NCBI GenBank assembly: GCA_963807015.1
Contig: CAWEAS010000022.1
Span: forward strand, 248,001-312,000
DNA length: 64,000 nucleotides
Source of the DNA: JAJPKK01 sp963807015
GTDB lineage: Bacteria > Pseudomonadota > Alphaproteobacteria > Rhizobiales > Xanthobacteraceae
Reading direction: 5' to 3'
The notes beneath the pieces are model-generated. The model saw only the letters and a program-made list of their open reading frames with translations. It was not told the origin of the DNA and ran no database searches. Shown in pieces: positions 27,931 to 36,932 of this stretch. The position numbers were made by a program, and so were the translations under genes. How positions within the stretch are numbered: position 1 is the first letter of the stretch; each line of letters starts with the position of its first letter.

Positions 27931-29913
27931 TCAGAACTTGCCAGTGAGGCGCACTGTCGGACCCTGGTAGAACCGATCTTCATTAGCAACAACGCCGGCG
28001 CCGTTCACGGTCTTGAACGCGTTCCAATAGCCGTCGAACCGATAGGCCGCTGTCACTTTCAAGCTCGTTGTGAGCCAGTACGAAAGCCCGGCTTCGGCAT
28101 CGAGGTTGAAGACAACAGTCGTGTCGGACGCGCCTAGGTTGACAATTCCGAAGTTTGCCGCCGCTCCGCCGGTGCTCACGTCGAGTGACCGGACGCCGTA
28201 GAGTGCCGCCATGCCGCCGAGGTAGTCGATCGACCAGCCGTAGCCGAGCGGAATGTTGCCTTCGATGCCGCCCCGCGGGCCGCCGCCGACGAACCGGGTC
28301 TTCTGCTCGAACGAGAATGCACCCGGCTGGGCACCAATCGGTCCGGTTACGGGAAACACATTTAGAAAAAATGTTGGAGCGACAAAGTTCGCGCTGCCAC
28401 TGGTTTTAGAATCGATCTCCGCAATCCGAAGTCCAACCTTGATCTGAGACTGACCTAAACCGAGCCCGACGTCCCGTCCCACGGCGAAGTCAGCGAGTCC
28501 ATGCTGCTCGCGCTCCCGAAGCGTGCCGTTGGCGGCGACACCAACCGCGACAGCCCCGGTCCCTGTGCCTGGAAGCGGAAAAACTGAGTTGGAAGGAATG
28601 ACTCTTCTGCCGTTGCGCCCAAAAGCTTGATTACTCTGAGCCGAGCCGTAGCGCACATCCGCGCTGATGTGCCATGGCGTGCCAGCGAAACGATAATCGA
28701 AGCCCGCCGCGCCTTCGCCGCCATGACCCGGTTTGCCGACGTTGATCGGATCGCCGACGTTGACCGAGCCGCCGGTGACGGAGGCAAGTTCGCCCTCGCC
28801 CCACACGGTCCACTGGGTGGAGGGGATCGGGGCCCATTCTTTGGCAAAGAGCCTTCGCTCCTTCGTATAAAGCGGAGGCGGCGGCGGCACGTAGGCGAAC
28901 AGCGTGTCGGTCGCGCCGGTCAACCGCAGCATCGGGCCGGTGTAGAAACGGTCCTGGTTGGTCACGGTACCGCTGGCATTGAAGGTCTTGAGCGCGCCCC
29001 AGTAGCCGTCGAACCGATAGGCCGCGGTCAGTTTGAGATTGCTGGTCAGCCAATAAGAGAAGCCGGCCTGGGCATCGATGTTGAGCACCGTCGTCATGTC
29101 CGAGGTGCCGAAAGCCGCAAAGCCGGCGCCGGCGGCCGAACCGCTCCCTTCGACTTCGAGCGACCGCGAGCCGACCAATGCCGCCATGCCGCCGAGGTAA
29201 TCGAACGCCCAGCCGCCGCCGAGCGGGACCGAGCCGTCGATGCCGACACGCGGGCCCGCACCGACGAACCGACTATTTTGCGCGAAACCGAATGGCCGTG
29301 GCGCCGGCAAGGGCGGGGAAACTGACGCAAAAGCTGGCACGCTGAATGCGCCGCTGCCGGATGTCCTCGCTTGGATTTCGGCAATCCTCAGACCGACCTT
29401 TAACTGAGTTTGTCCAAGCCCAAGCCCGACATCGCGGCCGACCGCAAAATCCGCCAATCCATGATCTTCTTTGTTCGTAAAGGTGCCGCGCCCAACCCCG
29501 GCGACAGGCACAAGACCGGACGGCACGCCGGGCACTGCGCGGCCGCTTGGAATGAAAAAGGTGCCCCTGGAATTAAACGACCCGGATTGCTGCACGCTGC
29601 CGTAACGGACCTGCGCGCTGACATGCCAGGGCGTCATCGCAAATCGGCAGTCAAACCCAACGGCACCTTCCGGGCCCCACTTGGCTCTGCCGGCGTCAAA
29701 TCCGAACGTGCCGAAATGAGCATCGCGGCCGAAGACGTCGGTTGCCCCGCCCTCGCCCCACCATTCGCAGCGTCCTGGATCGGACGGAGGCGCCGGCCGC
29801 GCCACAACCGCCGCCGGCCGCACTTCGTCGCCTCTTACTTGCGGCGACGCCGCCGTAAGCGCGATGATCGACACGCTCACGCATAGAAGCTGGCGTGCCT
29901 TCGCTGTTGACAT
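27931..29913 (-). CDS. Outer-membrane beta-barrel protein with two tandem homologous halves (Lpg1974-like)
   Basis: A 660-residue protein. Signal peptide at about 1-28 (LLCVSVSIIALTAASPQVRG). It ends in VRLTGKF, the C-terminal aromatic typical of outer-membrane barrels. The mature protein consists of two related halves (about 51-345 and 368-660). Each runs W-x-V/W-G-E-G, then GAVGFDxRFA-x-TPWH, HGLADFAVGRDVGLGLGQ, DYLGGMAAL, and finally LKLTAAYRFDGYW and DRFYxGP. A proline-rich linker (VPPPPPLY) separates them. The pattern fits the Lpg1974-type pore-forming outer-membrane proteins, normally with one barrel. I chose the ATG at 29913 because the signal peptide starts there; an earlier start at 29937 is possible. 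It is convergent with the HlyD-like gene, 49 bases away. Confidence 0.72.
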   Translation of the reverse strand: MSTAKARQLLCVSVSIIALTAASPQVRGDEVRPAAVVARPAPPSDPGRCEWWGEGGATDVFGRDAHFGTFGFDAGRAKWGPEGAVGFDCRFAMTPWHVSAQVRYGSVQQSGSFNSRGTFFIPSGRAVPGVPSGLVPVAGVGRGTFTNKEDHGLADFAVGRDVGLGLGQTQLKVGLRIAEIQARTSGSGAFSVPAFASVSPPLPAPRPFGFAQNSRFVGAGPRVGIDGSVPLGGGWAFDYLGGMAALVGSRSLEVEGSGSAAGAGFAAFGTSDMTTVLNIDAQAGFSYWLTSNLKLTAAYRFDGYWGALKTFNASGTVTNQDRFYTGPMLRLTGATDTLFAYVPPPPPLYTKERRLFAKEWAPIPSTQWTVWGEGELASVTGGSVNVGDPINVGKPGHGGEGAAGFDYRFAGTPWHISADVRYGSAQSNQAFGRNGRRVIPSNSVFPLPGTGTGAVAVGVAANGTLREREQHGLADFAVGRDVGLGLGQSQIKVGLRIAEIDSKTSGSANFVAPTFFLNVFPVTGPIGAQPGAFSFEQKTRFVGGGPRGGIEGNIPLGYGWSIDYLGGMAALYGVRSLDVSTGGAAANFGIVNLGASDTTVVFNLDAEAGLSYWLTTSLKVTAAYRFDGYWNAFKTVNGAGVVANEDRFYQGPTVRLTGKF

Positions 29914-30022
29914 ACGCACGTTCGAATCTCGCCCCACCCGTTCTTTGCGGCGAGGCTATCGCGGCGGCAGCTTCTTTAATATGACATCAGCCGCTACAGA
30001 TCAGAGAAGTACAACATTCATT

Positions 30023-30052
30023 GCGCCTTGTTGCCTTGATGCAACAAGGCGC
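30023..30052. promoter_or_regulatory. Perfect 12-bp inverted repeat between divergent genes
   Basis: GCGCCTTGTTGC, six-base loop CTTGAT, then GCAACAAGGCGC: a flawless 12-bp stem. It lies 61 bases upstream of the sulfotransferase ATG and 110 bases upstream of the barrel-protein ATG. A T-run follows only after a further ten bases. It may be an operator, a 5'-leader hairpin or an upstream terminator. Confidence 0.6.
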
Positions 30053-30112
30053 ACGAACGCGGTTTTTCATCTTTCTGTCATGAAACTAAAATCACCCCGG
30101 GAAACCAGCGTG

Positions 30113-30974
30113 ATGAATAGCGAGGGCTCAAACACTCGGCCGGGAATTGTGTGGATCGCGTCGTTCCCGAAATCGGGTAACACGTGGGTCCGCACCTTCT
30201 TGCACAACATTGCGAAGCTGATCGGCGGCGAGGATGACGCTCAAGACATCAATGCGATGGGGCGATTCTCGACCTGGGAGATTCGCAAGCCGAATTACAC
30301 CGAGGCGCTCGGGTTCGAGCCGACCGATTCACATCGCAACGAGATCGCTTCGGTCCGCCACAAGGTGCAGCAACGCATCGCCGACGAACACGACGGACTC
30401 GTCTTCATCAAGACGCACCAGGCCCTGGTGATGGATCGCGGCACCTCCACCATCAACTTCGCGGCGACGTCTGGAGCGATTTACATCGTGCGCAATCCGC
30501 TCGACGTCGCGATTTCATACGCTCATCACATGGGTCGTTCGATCGACGAAACGATCGAATCGATCGGCACCCGCGACATCGAGACCGTGGTGACGGACAT
30601 AGCCGTGTATGAGGTTTATGGCTCCTGGAGCCAGCACGTGCACAGCTGGACGCACAAGCCGCATCCCGCGATCCATGTCATGCGTTACGAAGACATGGTC
30701 GCCGCGCCTGCCGAACATTTCGGGCGACTGGTGCGCCACCTTCTCCTCGACACCACGGCAGCGGAGATTGCCGAAGCCATCGACCGTTGCTCGTTCGACA
30801 AACTCAGGGCGCAAGAGGAACGCGACGGCTTTCGCGAAAGGCCGGAAGTGTCGCAGCGATTCTTTCGCGAGGGACGGCCCGGCCAATGGCGCGAGAGTTC
30901 TCACGCCGGCACAGATCGACCGCATCGTGCGCGACCATGGCGAGCAAATGGCCCGGTTCGGCTACCTGCCGTGA
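30113..30974 (+). pseudogene. Sulfotransferase domain protein with a C-terminal frameshift
   Basis: PAPS-dependent sulfotransferase family. The N-terminus has the 5'-phosphosulfate loop (ASFPKSGNTWVRTF). Later comes the 3'-phosphate motif (YIVRNPLDVAISYAHH), then HVMRYEDM and RFFREGRPGQWRE. After that the frame runs on as unrelated Arg/Pro-rich text to 31003. One frame over, the family's normal ending appears: VLTPAQIDRIVRDHGEQMARFGYLP, stopping at 30974. Removing one base at about 30893-30896 joins the two, so the coordinates given are for the repaired gene (about 286 residues). I start at the ATG at 30113; one at 30080 is possible. Either a recent mutation or an assembly indel. The last 25 residues pack against the core, so the frameshifted product may be damaged. 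Substrate unknown. Confidence 0.75.
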
Positions 30975-31014
30975 CGTCCGTGCCTTGGCGTAGCGGCGGC
31001 TAGAACCGACGCGC

Positions 31015-31041
31015 CCCCGAGCGACCGGAACCACCTCGGGG
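31015..31041 (+). terminator. Possible weak terminator hairpin after the sulfotransferase
   Basis: CCCCGAG and CTCGGGG form a 7-bp GC stem with a 13-base loop, 40 bases after the sulfotransferase stop. There is no T-run, so a rho-independent role is doubtful. The following AT-richer stretch to 31,100 could hold the promoter for the Hint gene. Confidence 0.3.
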
Positions 31042-31227
31042 ATGCCGGCGGCCAGCATCACGAAAGTGATAAACTTCTCATTTATCTAAGTATTTGGGCT
31101 TTCGGGTAAGGAGCGTGCCGCTGCAGCTTGGTTGGGGATGAGTTCGAACGCGGATTGACGCGCGATCGCCAGTCAGTGCGGCCTGCGTCGGGCGTCGAAA
31201 GTTTGCGTAGTGTGGAGTTCAAGGTAC

Positions 31228-33980
31228 ATGTCGCAGCCCTCAACCTTTTGGCGAATCGACGCGTCTGGTGACTGGAACACGGGTACAAACTGGCTCTCGG
31301 GAAATATTCCTCGTGACGCCGACGATGTCAGCCTGACGCCCAACGACGGCAATGCCGCTGCGTTCACCGTAACGTATGGCGACGCTGGCGGTGTCACCGA
31401 TCCGACCGGCACCATCGACAGCCTGGTGGCGCCGTCGTTCGCCACTTTCGCGTTCGACAGCGGCTCGCTCACGATCACCAACGCCATGATGTTCGGCGGC
31501 GCCGTCGACATGAGCGGCGGCACGCTCACCATTGGCGACGCCATGACCGTCAGCGATGCCGTCGATATGAGCGGCGGCATACTCATCATCCAAGGCGGCG
31601 ACGGCACAACGTCCGAGATCGACGGCACCTTCAATTTAACCGGCGGCACCATCGAGATCGACAATTCGGAATTGGATCTCGCGGGCGCAGCCACTCTCTC
31701 GGGCAGTGGCACGGTCTCAGGCACCGGATCACTCTATCTCACCGGCACTGGGACACTGACGATCGATCCCGGTGCCACGATCTCTACCGCCCAACTCGAA
31801 CTCGGCGTCGGGTCGAACGACGCCGGCGCGACGACCACGCTCAACGCCGACTTCGACTATTTCGGCGCATTCCTGATCGACAACGAGATTAGTGACTTCA
31901 CCTTGCCGCCTCCGGCCGGCGGCCTCGATATCGCAACGCTGAACCTCAACGGTCATACGTTGACGCTCGACGGGCCATCGAACCTCAACGGCGAGATCGC
32001 CGGCCCCGGGTCAGTCGTCATCGACAACACGGCGTCGATCGACAGCTATCTCGCCTTGACCGGGACAGCGATCCTTGAAGTCGAAGGCCAGCTTGCGGAC
32101 AACGGCGTATTTTGGCTCGGCGCGACCGCGAGCGATGCGCCGGAGCTGTTGATCGATCAGGGCGGCGAGTTCGACTTCGACACCACCGGAACGATCTATA
32201 ACGCGACGGGTCTCCTCGACAACGCCGGCAACTTCAAGGTGGCGCCCGAAGTTGACGCCACAGTCGACGATGCTTTCACCAATACCGGCACAATCGACAT
32301 CGCCGACACTGCAAGCCTGACACTGAACAACGGCAGTGCCGACTTCGGCGGCATTGCCAAGGACGGCGGAACCCTCAACTTCACCGGGGGAACGTTCGAT
32401 CTCGATCCGGCTCTCGTCATTACCATCGGCGCATGGAACGTCGACGCTGCGACGGTCAATCTCGCAGCGAACCTCAGCTATGGCGGCACGTTCGCCAGCA
32501 GCGGCACGCTCGATCTCAATCAATGGACTCTAACGCTATCCGACGGCGCTTCGCTCGCGGGGACCATTAGCGGCTCCGGCTCTGTAACCATCACCGGCAC
32601 CGCCAATATCGACGCGGCGCTGACGAACGATGCAACGATCACACTGCAAAATCACGCCAGCCTGACCGCATCTGCCGCTGTCCACGGCCAAGGAACGATT
32701 TCCATCGATGGCACGAGCGAGGCAGACTTTACGGCGCCAGTCGACAGCGGCCAGACCATCGACCTTGTTGCAGGCTCCAAAATCGAGATCGAGGACCTCA
32801 CGAGCGCTGGTCCCAATGGGACCCAGCACCAGGACTTCAACGCGACGATCGCCGGCGCCACGACGCAGACGACGATCCTTCTGTCCGACAGCGGACTCGG
32901 CCAGTACGATGCGATCGACGGCTATCAACTGTCCGACGTCGGCGGCAACACGATCGTGACCCTGACGGACGGCGGCGCCGCGGTCGGAAGCCTCACCCTT
33001 GCTGGCCTCGCATATACTGGCATCGAAATCGGGCCGGGATCGCTCGGGACGACGGAGATCACGGTCGAGACCCCCTGCTACTGCCCCGGCACGCTCATCC
33101 TGACCGACCGCGGCGAGGCGCCGATCGAGACACTCAGCATCGGCGACAACGTCATCACGCGATCAGGCGCGGTGCGGCCGATCAAATGGCTTGGGCGCCG
33201 CAGCTATTCCGGCCGCTTCATCCTCGGCCGCCGCGACATCCTGCCGATCTGCATCAAGGCGGGCGCGCTCGCCAACGGACAGCCGCGGCGCGACTTATGG
33301 ATATCGCCGCATCACGCGATGTTCATCCACGGCGTGCTGATCGAGGCAAAGGATCTGGTCAACGGGGTCTCGATCATGCAGGCGGAGCGCGTTGACATGG
33401 TCGAGTACCTCCATATCGAGCTTGATAGCCACGACATCATCATTGCCGAAGGCGCGTTGTCCGAAAGCTTCATCGACGACGACAGCCGGCAAATGTTCCA
33501 CAACGCCCACGAATATGCCGCTCTCTATCCCGATGCGCCGCGCATCGAAGCCCGCTTCTGTGCGCCCGCCGCAGCGACGGATACGAAGTTGAGGCCGCGC
33601 GCCGGCGCATCGCCGAACGGGTTGGACTTTTCCCGGCGAAGGCCGACCGCAACGTGGCCCTGCGCGGCTTCATCGACGCCATCACGTCGCGCGCCGTCTC
33701 CGGCTGGGCGCAGAACATCGATCATCCCGAAGCGCCGGTCTGCCTCGACATAATCGCGGGCGGCCGGTTGATCGGCCGCGTGCTGGCCAATCGCCATCGG
33801 GCGGACCTCGAGCGGGCCGGCCTCGGCAGCGGTCGGCATGGTTTTGAGTTTGCGCCGACGGGCGGATTGAACTGTCCTGCCGCAATGATTGAGGTGCAGC
33901 GCTCGCACGATGGTGCGTCACTCAACCGCTCGGTGAATGATGCGCCAGAGGTCACGCAACGTTGCCCTGCCAGGAGGTGA
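31228..33980 (+). pseudogene. Hint-domain secreted beta-solenoid protein, frameshifted near its C-terminus
   Basis: Residues 1 to about 600 are repetitive, Gly/Thr/Ser/Asp-rich beta-strand text (GSGTVSGTGSLYLTGTGTL and similar) typical of right-handed solenoids. About residues 615-760 are an alphaproteobacterial Hint domain: CYCPGTLILTDRGEAPIE with the nucleophilic-position cysteine, then SIGDNVITRSG, WLGRRSY and the HHAMFIHG block. The uncorrected frame then turns to nonsense and stops at 33753. In another frame the family's normal tail continues: RSDGYEVEAARRRIAERVG, ALRGFID, SGWAQNIDHPEAPVCLDI, to 33980. The switch point is at about 33568-33570 (two extra bases or one missing). Start chosen at ATG 31228, preceded by GGAG and AAGG. 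Hint domains self-cleave or attach C-terminal to export; the function of this protein is unknown. Confidence 0.75.
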
Positions 33981-34065
33981 CCTCCGACCGGCGGCTTACC
34001 TTACACGTGCTGCGCAACGCCCACATAGCGCCAGCGACGCCCGTCGTCGTCGACACCAGATTCCA

Positions 34066-34980
34066 TCAAAAGTCCGGCCGCTGCGCTTGCGGAGGTTCAA
34101 CCGGGTTTTCTTTGAAGGGGTCGATATTGTTCTCGGCGCAGATGGTTTCCAGCCAGACGTTGCTGTCCCTGCGCCAGCGCTTGGTCATATGCATGGGTTC
34201 GTTGAACGTGCCCTCGTCCTCGATCTTGACGAAGGCCTCCAGGAACTTGTTGTCTGCCGTGACCTTGAAGCGTTCCGTCACGTGCAGCTTTTCAGTGTGC
34301 GGGGTGCGGTACATGTCAATGAAGCTCAAAGCGTGGGCGCGGAGGCCGATGGTATCGACGACCAGTTCACCATTCTCGTAACGGCCGATCGACTCGCCAT
34401 ACCAGGAGGGATTCACCTGCTCCGAATGGTGGTCGGTCATGTAGATGCGGCGCACCCATTGATCGCGCTGCCAAATCATCCACACCTCCTCGGGCGTCTG
34501 AATGAAATACACCGGTTCTGACGTCCAAAGCAGTTGACCGGGCACGCCTCCTGGCCAGCAGCGCGATTGGGCCAGGAACGGAATCGCGACCTTGCCAGAA
34601 AGAACCTCCTCATTCGACAGGCGCATCTGCTCGGCCGCCCAGGGCTTGAGGATCGGGTCTTTGTAGTTGCCGAGCGCGGGCGTCGGCCTGCCGGTTTCGT
34701 TGCCACGCAGCGGATAGTCGGGATGTTGCTTGATCGGCCCACGCAGCCCGGCGGGTGGGTCGAACCAGCCGGTGCCGTAGCGTGCGATTCCACCGTTTAT
34801 GTTCAACGGTGTCCAGGCAAAACCGCTCGACGAGCCAAGATCGGAAATCTTCTCGGGCGTCTGGGCGAAGACGTGACCGCTGACGCAAGCGAAAATGGCG
34901 ACGCCGGCAGCAAGCCCGGCCCACTTTGCGCCGCGCGAACGCGGCCTGCGGACGGACTTCAACGCGAAGGATGAGATCAT
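34066..34980 (-). CDS. Exported protein of unknown function
   Basis: About 304 residues from the ATG at 34980, which has GGGGGAG just upstream; starts at 34992 or 35097 are also open. The N-terminus has RRPRSRG followed by a hydrophobic segment ending GHVFAQ, a signal peptide that is possibly Tat-type. The mature part is rich in Trp and Pro and contains RRIYMTDHHSE, SWYGESIGRYENGELVVDTIGL, then HVTERFKVTADNKFLEAFVKIED. I recognise this as a conserved proteobacterial exported family often seen as hypothetical; no catalytic motif is evident. The gene is convergent with the Hint gene (85 bases apart) and is the last intact gene before the decayed stretch. Confidence 0.75.
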   Translation of the reverse strand: MISSFALKSVRRPRSRGAKWAGLAAGVAIFACVSGHVFAQTPEKISDLGSSSGFAWTPLNINGGIARYGTGWFDPPAGLRGPIKQHPDYPLRGNETGRPTPALGNYKDPILKPWAAEQMRLSNEEVLSGKVAIPFLAQSRCWPGGVPGQLLWTSEPVYFIQTPEEVWMIWQRDQWVRRIYMTDHHSEQVNPSWYGESIGRYENGELVVDTIGLRAHALSFIDMYRTPHTEKLHVTERFKVTADNKFLEAFVKIEDEGTFNEPMHMTKRWRRDSNVWLETICAENNIDPFKENPVEPPQAQRPDF

Positions 34981-35294
34981 CTGCTCCCCCATCTGCAGAA
35001 ATTGTCTTGACCGTTCGTCGCGGCGGATCGCCATCAGGTCACGTTGTGACCTTGGTATCCCTATCTCTTGACTTGGTATCGCGTGCATTCGCCACAATAA
35101 TCTCGAGAGACGGTATCGGCAAACAGGTCGTCAGACGTTTGGCGGACGAGGTTAAGCTCGGAGGCAACGCTGCCGCGCTTCCACACCGGGTAGCCCTGGG
35201 GGGCTCAAGACCGAACGTGCACATGGCCACGAGCGGTTCCGCAGGGCTGTCGCATGGCCTCTGGCGCCAGATCTATTGCGTCTGAGCGACTGAG
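34981..35294. other. Non-coding stretch, no recognisable gene
   Basis: About 310 bases upstream of the exported-protein gene. It holds the likely promoter of that gene (no clear boxes) and sequence that may be further eroded remains of the oxidoreductase gene that follows. No frame reads as a recognisable protein. Confidence 0.5.
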
Positions 35295-35875
35295 CCGAGC
35301 TTGGTCATCCACAAGCCATCCAACCGGCGGCTGAGTTACGGTGACATCGCTGCATTCGCGCACCCGCGGAATTACCGACGATCGAAGACAAGGATCTGAA
35401 AGTGCCCGCGGCATTCAGCTTCATTGGCAAAGACGTGCCGGGCCGTGATGTGCCGCTGAAGGTCACTGGCGCCGCACGATATGGCATCGACGTCCAGGTG
35501 CCTGGAATGGACTTTGCCGCAGTGCTGCATTCGCCCTAAGAGGGCGGCAAGCCAGAAATGGTGGATGATGCGGCGGTGCGCCAGATGCAAGGCATCAGCG
35601 AGGTCGTCCGGCTGCCAGAGGCCGTCGCGGTGGCAGGCCTCCCGGTAGACACAACACAAGCAGCCAAGAACAAGCTTCGCGTGACCTGGAGCGCGGCTCC
35701 CGCAGCACAACTCGACTCGACAGTGAGCACGCACTCGATGAATTTGGAGTGAAAGCGCGGAACAAGCACCGCCACGGCGAAGCCAATCGACCGGTCGGCA
35801 ACGCGCCCACGGTGATACAGAATGCGTACACCGTATTCCGAAGCGAGATGTATCGCACCCGCTATGTTTATCACG
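35295..35875 (+). pseudogene. Remnant of a molybdopterin-binding oxidoreductase large subunit (isoquinoline oxidoreductase beta / aldehyde dehydrogenase type)
   Basis: Three frames carry consecutive pieces of one family. The first is SLVIHKPSNRRLSYGDIAAFA. After a frameshift near 35360 comes PAELPTIEDKDLKVPA, FIGKDVPGRDVPLKVTGAARYG, IDVQVPGMDFAAVLHSP. An in-frame TAA follows at 35537-35539, then EGGKPEMVDDAAVRQMQGI, VVRLPEAVAV, KNKLRVTWSAAP. After another frameshift near 35722 come EHALDEFGVKARNK and MYRTRYVYH. This is the inner part of a protein normally over 700 residues long. The 5' and 3' parts are gone and the right side is replaced by integrase sequence. Clearly not functional. Confidence 0.75.
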
Positions 35876-35876
35876 G

Positions 35877-36281
35877 CGATTATGCTCGCCACGTCGCCGT
35901 TGACCCGACGAGTTCGGTCAAGAATCCGCCGCGCAAGAAGGGTCCGGCTTCATAGCCCGGACCGAGGAAGATGTTTGCCAGATGCGAGAAGCGCTGACCG
36001 ATCGGCACACGTCAGCGGGTATGGCTCGATGTGATTTTGTATTCCGGTTTGCGTCGCGGCGATGCGGCGCTCTTCGGCCGCCCTCATGTTCGCAACGGCA
36101 TCGGTCGCATCAAGGTCGAGAAGGCCGATGAATTGATCACGGTCGATGCGATGCCGGCGCTATACACCAGGAGTGCTGATCGGGGACCGCATGGGGCGCG
36201 AAGCTGGGCGCCTTCTGTTGAACGATGAGCGAACAGGCACCTAAGCGGCAGGTGCGGGCGCCGGAACGAAAAAGAAAATGA
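35877..36281 (+). pseudogene. Remnant of a tyrosine-recombinase integrase
   Basis: Pieces in order: ARHVAVDPTSSVKNPPRKKG; after a frameshift at about 35945, TEEDV; after another shift, KR followed by TGA at 35995-35997 (where Trp is expected), PIGTRQRVWLDVILYSGLRRGD (box I with the first catalytic Arg), GRPHVRNGIGRIKVEKADE; then directly PALYTRSADR (the region of the catalytic Tyr), so the middle with the H-x-x-R box is deleted; then in shifted frames MGREAGRLLLNDERTG and QVRAPERKRK with the final stop at 36279-36281. It ends 22 bases before the 3' end of the tRNA-Leu gene, the usual place for an integrase of a tRNA-targeting element. Non-functional. Confidence 0.8.
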
Positions 36282-36303
36282 AATCAACGCTATTTTTTCG
36301 AGA

Positions 36304-36388
36304 TGGTGCGGTCGAGAGGACTCGAACCTCCACGAGTTGCCCCACTAGCACCTCAAGCTAGCGCGTCTACCAATTCCGCCACGACCGC
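36304..36388 (-). tRNA. tRNA-Leu (anticodon GAG)
   Basis: Reverse complement folds as a class II tRNA. Acceptor GCGGTCG pairs with CGACCGC; D-loop contains AATTGGTAGAC; anticodon stem CTAGC/GCTAG with loop TTGAGGT gives anticodon GAG; a long variable arm is present; T-loop is GGTTCGAGTCC; the CCA end is encoded (36304-36306). The gene appears intact although an integrase remnant abuts its 3' end. Confidence 0.95.
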
Positions 36389-36421
36389 ATCGGGGAGGAC
36401 GCCGTGCCGAAAGGCCAAGGC

Positions 36422-36449
36422 GTCTAGGCAACGGCGCAGGATGTAACAA
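36422..36449 (-). promoter_or_regulatory. Possible promoter of the tRNA-Leu gene
   Basis: On the minus strand TTGTTA (36449-36444) and CTAGAC (36427-36422) are spaced 16 bases apart, with the tRNA 5' end 34 bases downstream of the second box. Both match housekeeping boxes only loosely. Confidence 0.3.
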
Positions 36450-36581
36450 ATCGTTGGTCGCGGTACAAGGGCGGCCGGACCGGGCGGAGGGTATCGACGC
36501 CCGAAACGTTTTCCCGCTTTATACCAGGTCCTTACGGCGCCCCCTGCCCCGCAATGGCTCGGCCCGCCGCCCGCGATGCGC

Positions 36582-36830
36582 CTAGCGAACGCGACCGTCG
36601 GGCGGGCGCGGCAGCATTTCCTTCACCTCGACGGCGACGCGGTTGCCGTTGACCACCACGAGGCCGGAGGCGATCGGCATGTTGTTGGCGAGGATTCGCA
36701 CCTCGTCGTCCTCCGTCGCGTCGAGCTCGATAATGGCGCCGCGGCCAAGCCTCAGCACCTGATGGATCGGCATGGACGCGGAGCCGAGGACAACCGATAT
36801 ATCGACGGAACACTTTTCCAGGATGGACAC
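36582..36830 (-). CDS. FliN/SpoA-type flagellar motor switch-like protein
   Basis: 82 residues, essentially a bare SpoA domain: VDISVVLGSASMPIHQVLRLGRGAIIELD, then VRILANNMPIASGLVVVNGNRVAVEV. This is the C-terminal domain of FliN, which forms the cytoplasmic C-ring of the flagellar motor and takes part in direction switching and export. The start is GTG at 36830 with AAGGA 8 bases upstream. No other flagellar gene is in the window and the protein is shorter than typical FliN (about 100-140 residues), so it may be a stand-alone paralogue. The gene is divergent from lipB. Confidence 0.82.
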   Translation of the reverse strand: MSILEKCSVDISVVLGSASMPIHQVLRLGRGAIIELDATEDDEVRILANNMPIASGLVVVNGNRVAVEVKEMLPRPPDGRVR

Positions 36831-36932
36831 AGGGATGTCCTTGCGGTTCGTGACGTCAGGTGATGCGGAGCGCCGATCCCGGATGCCGCCGGGCGACCCT
36901 CATCGCCTAGGTGGCACAAACATGGTTAGCGA

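Noticed and set aside
29864..30112. Longer N-terminus of the sulfotransferase from 29864
   Set aside because: It would overlap the start of the divergent barrel-protein gene and the inverted repeat, and the extra residues have no family character.
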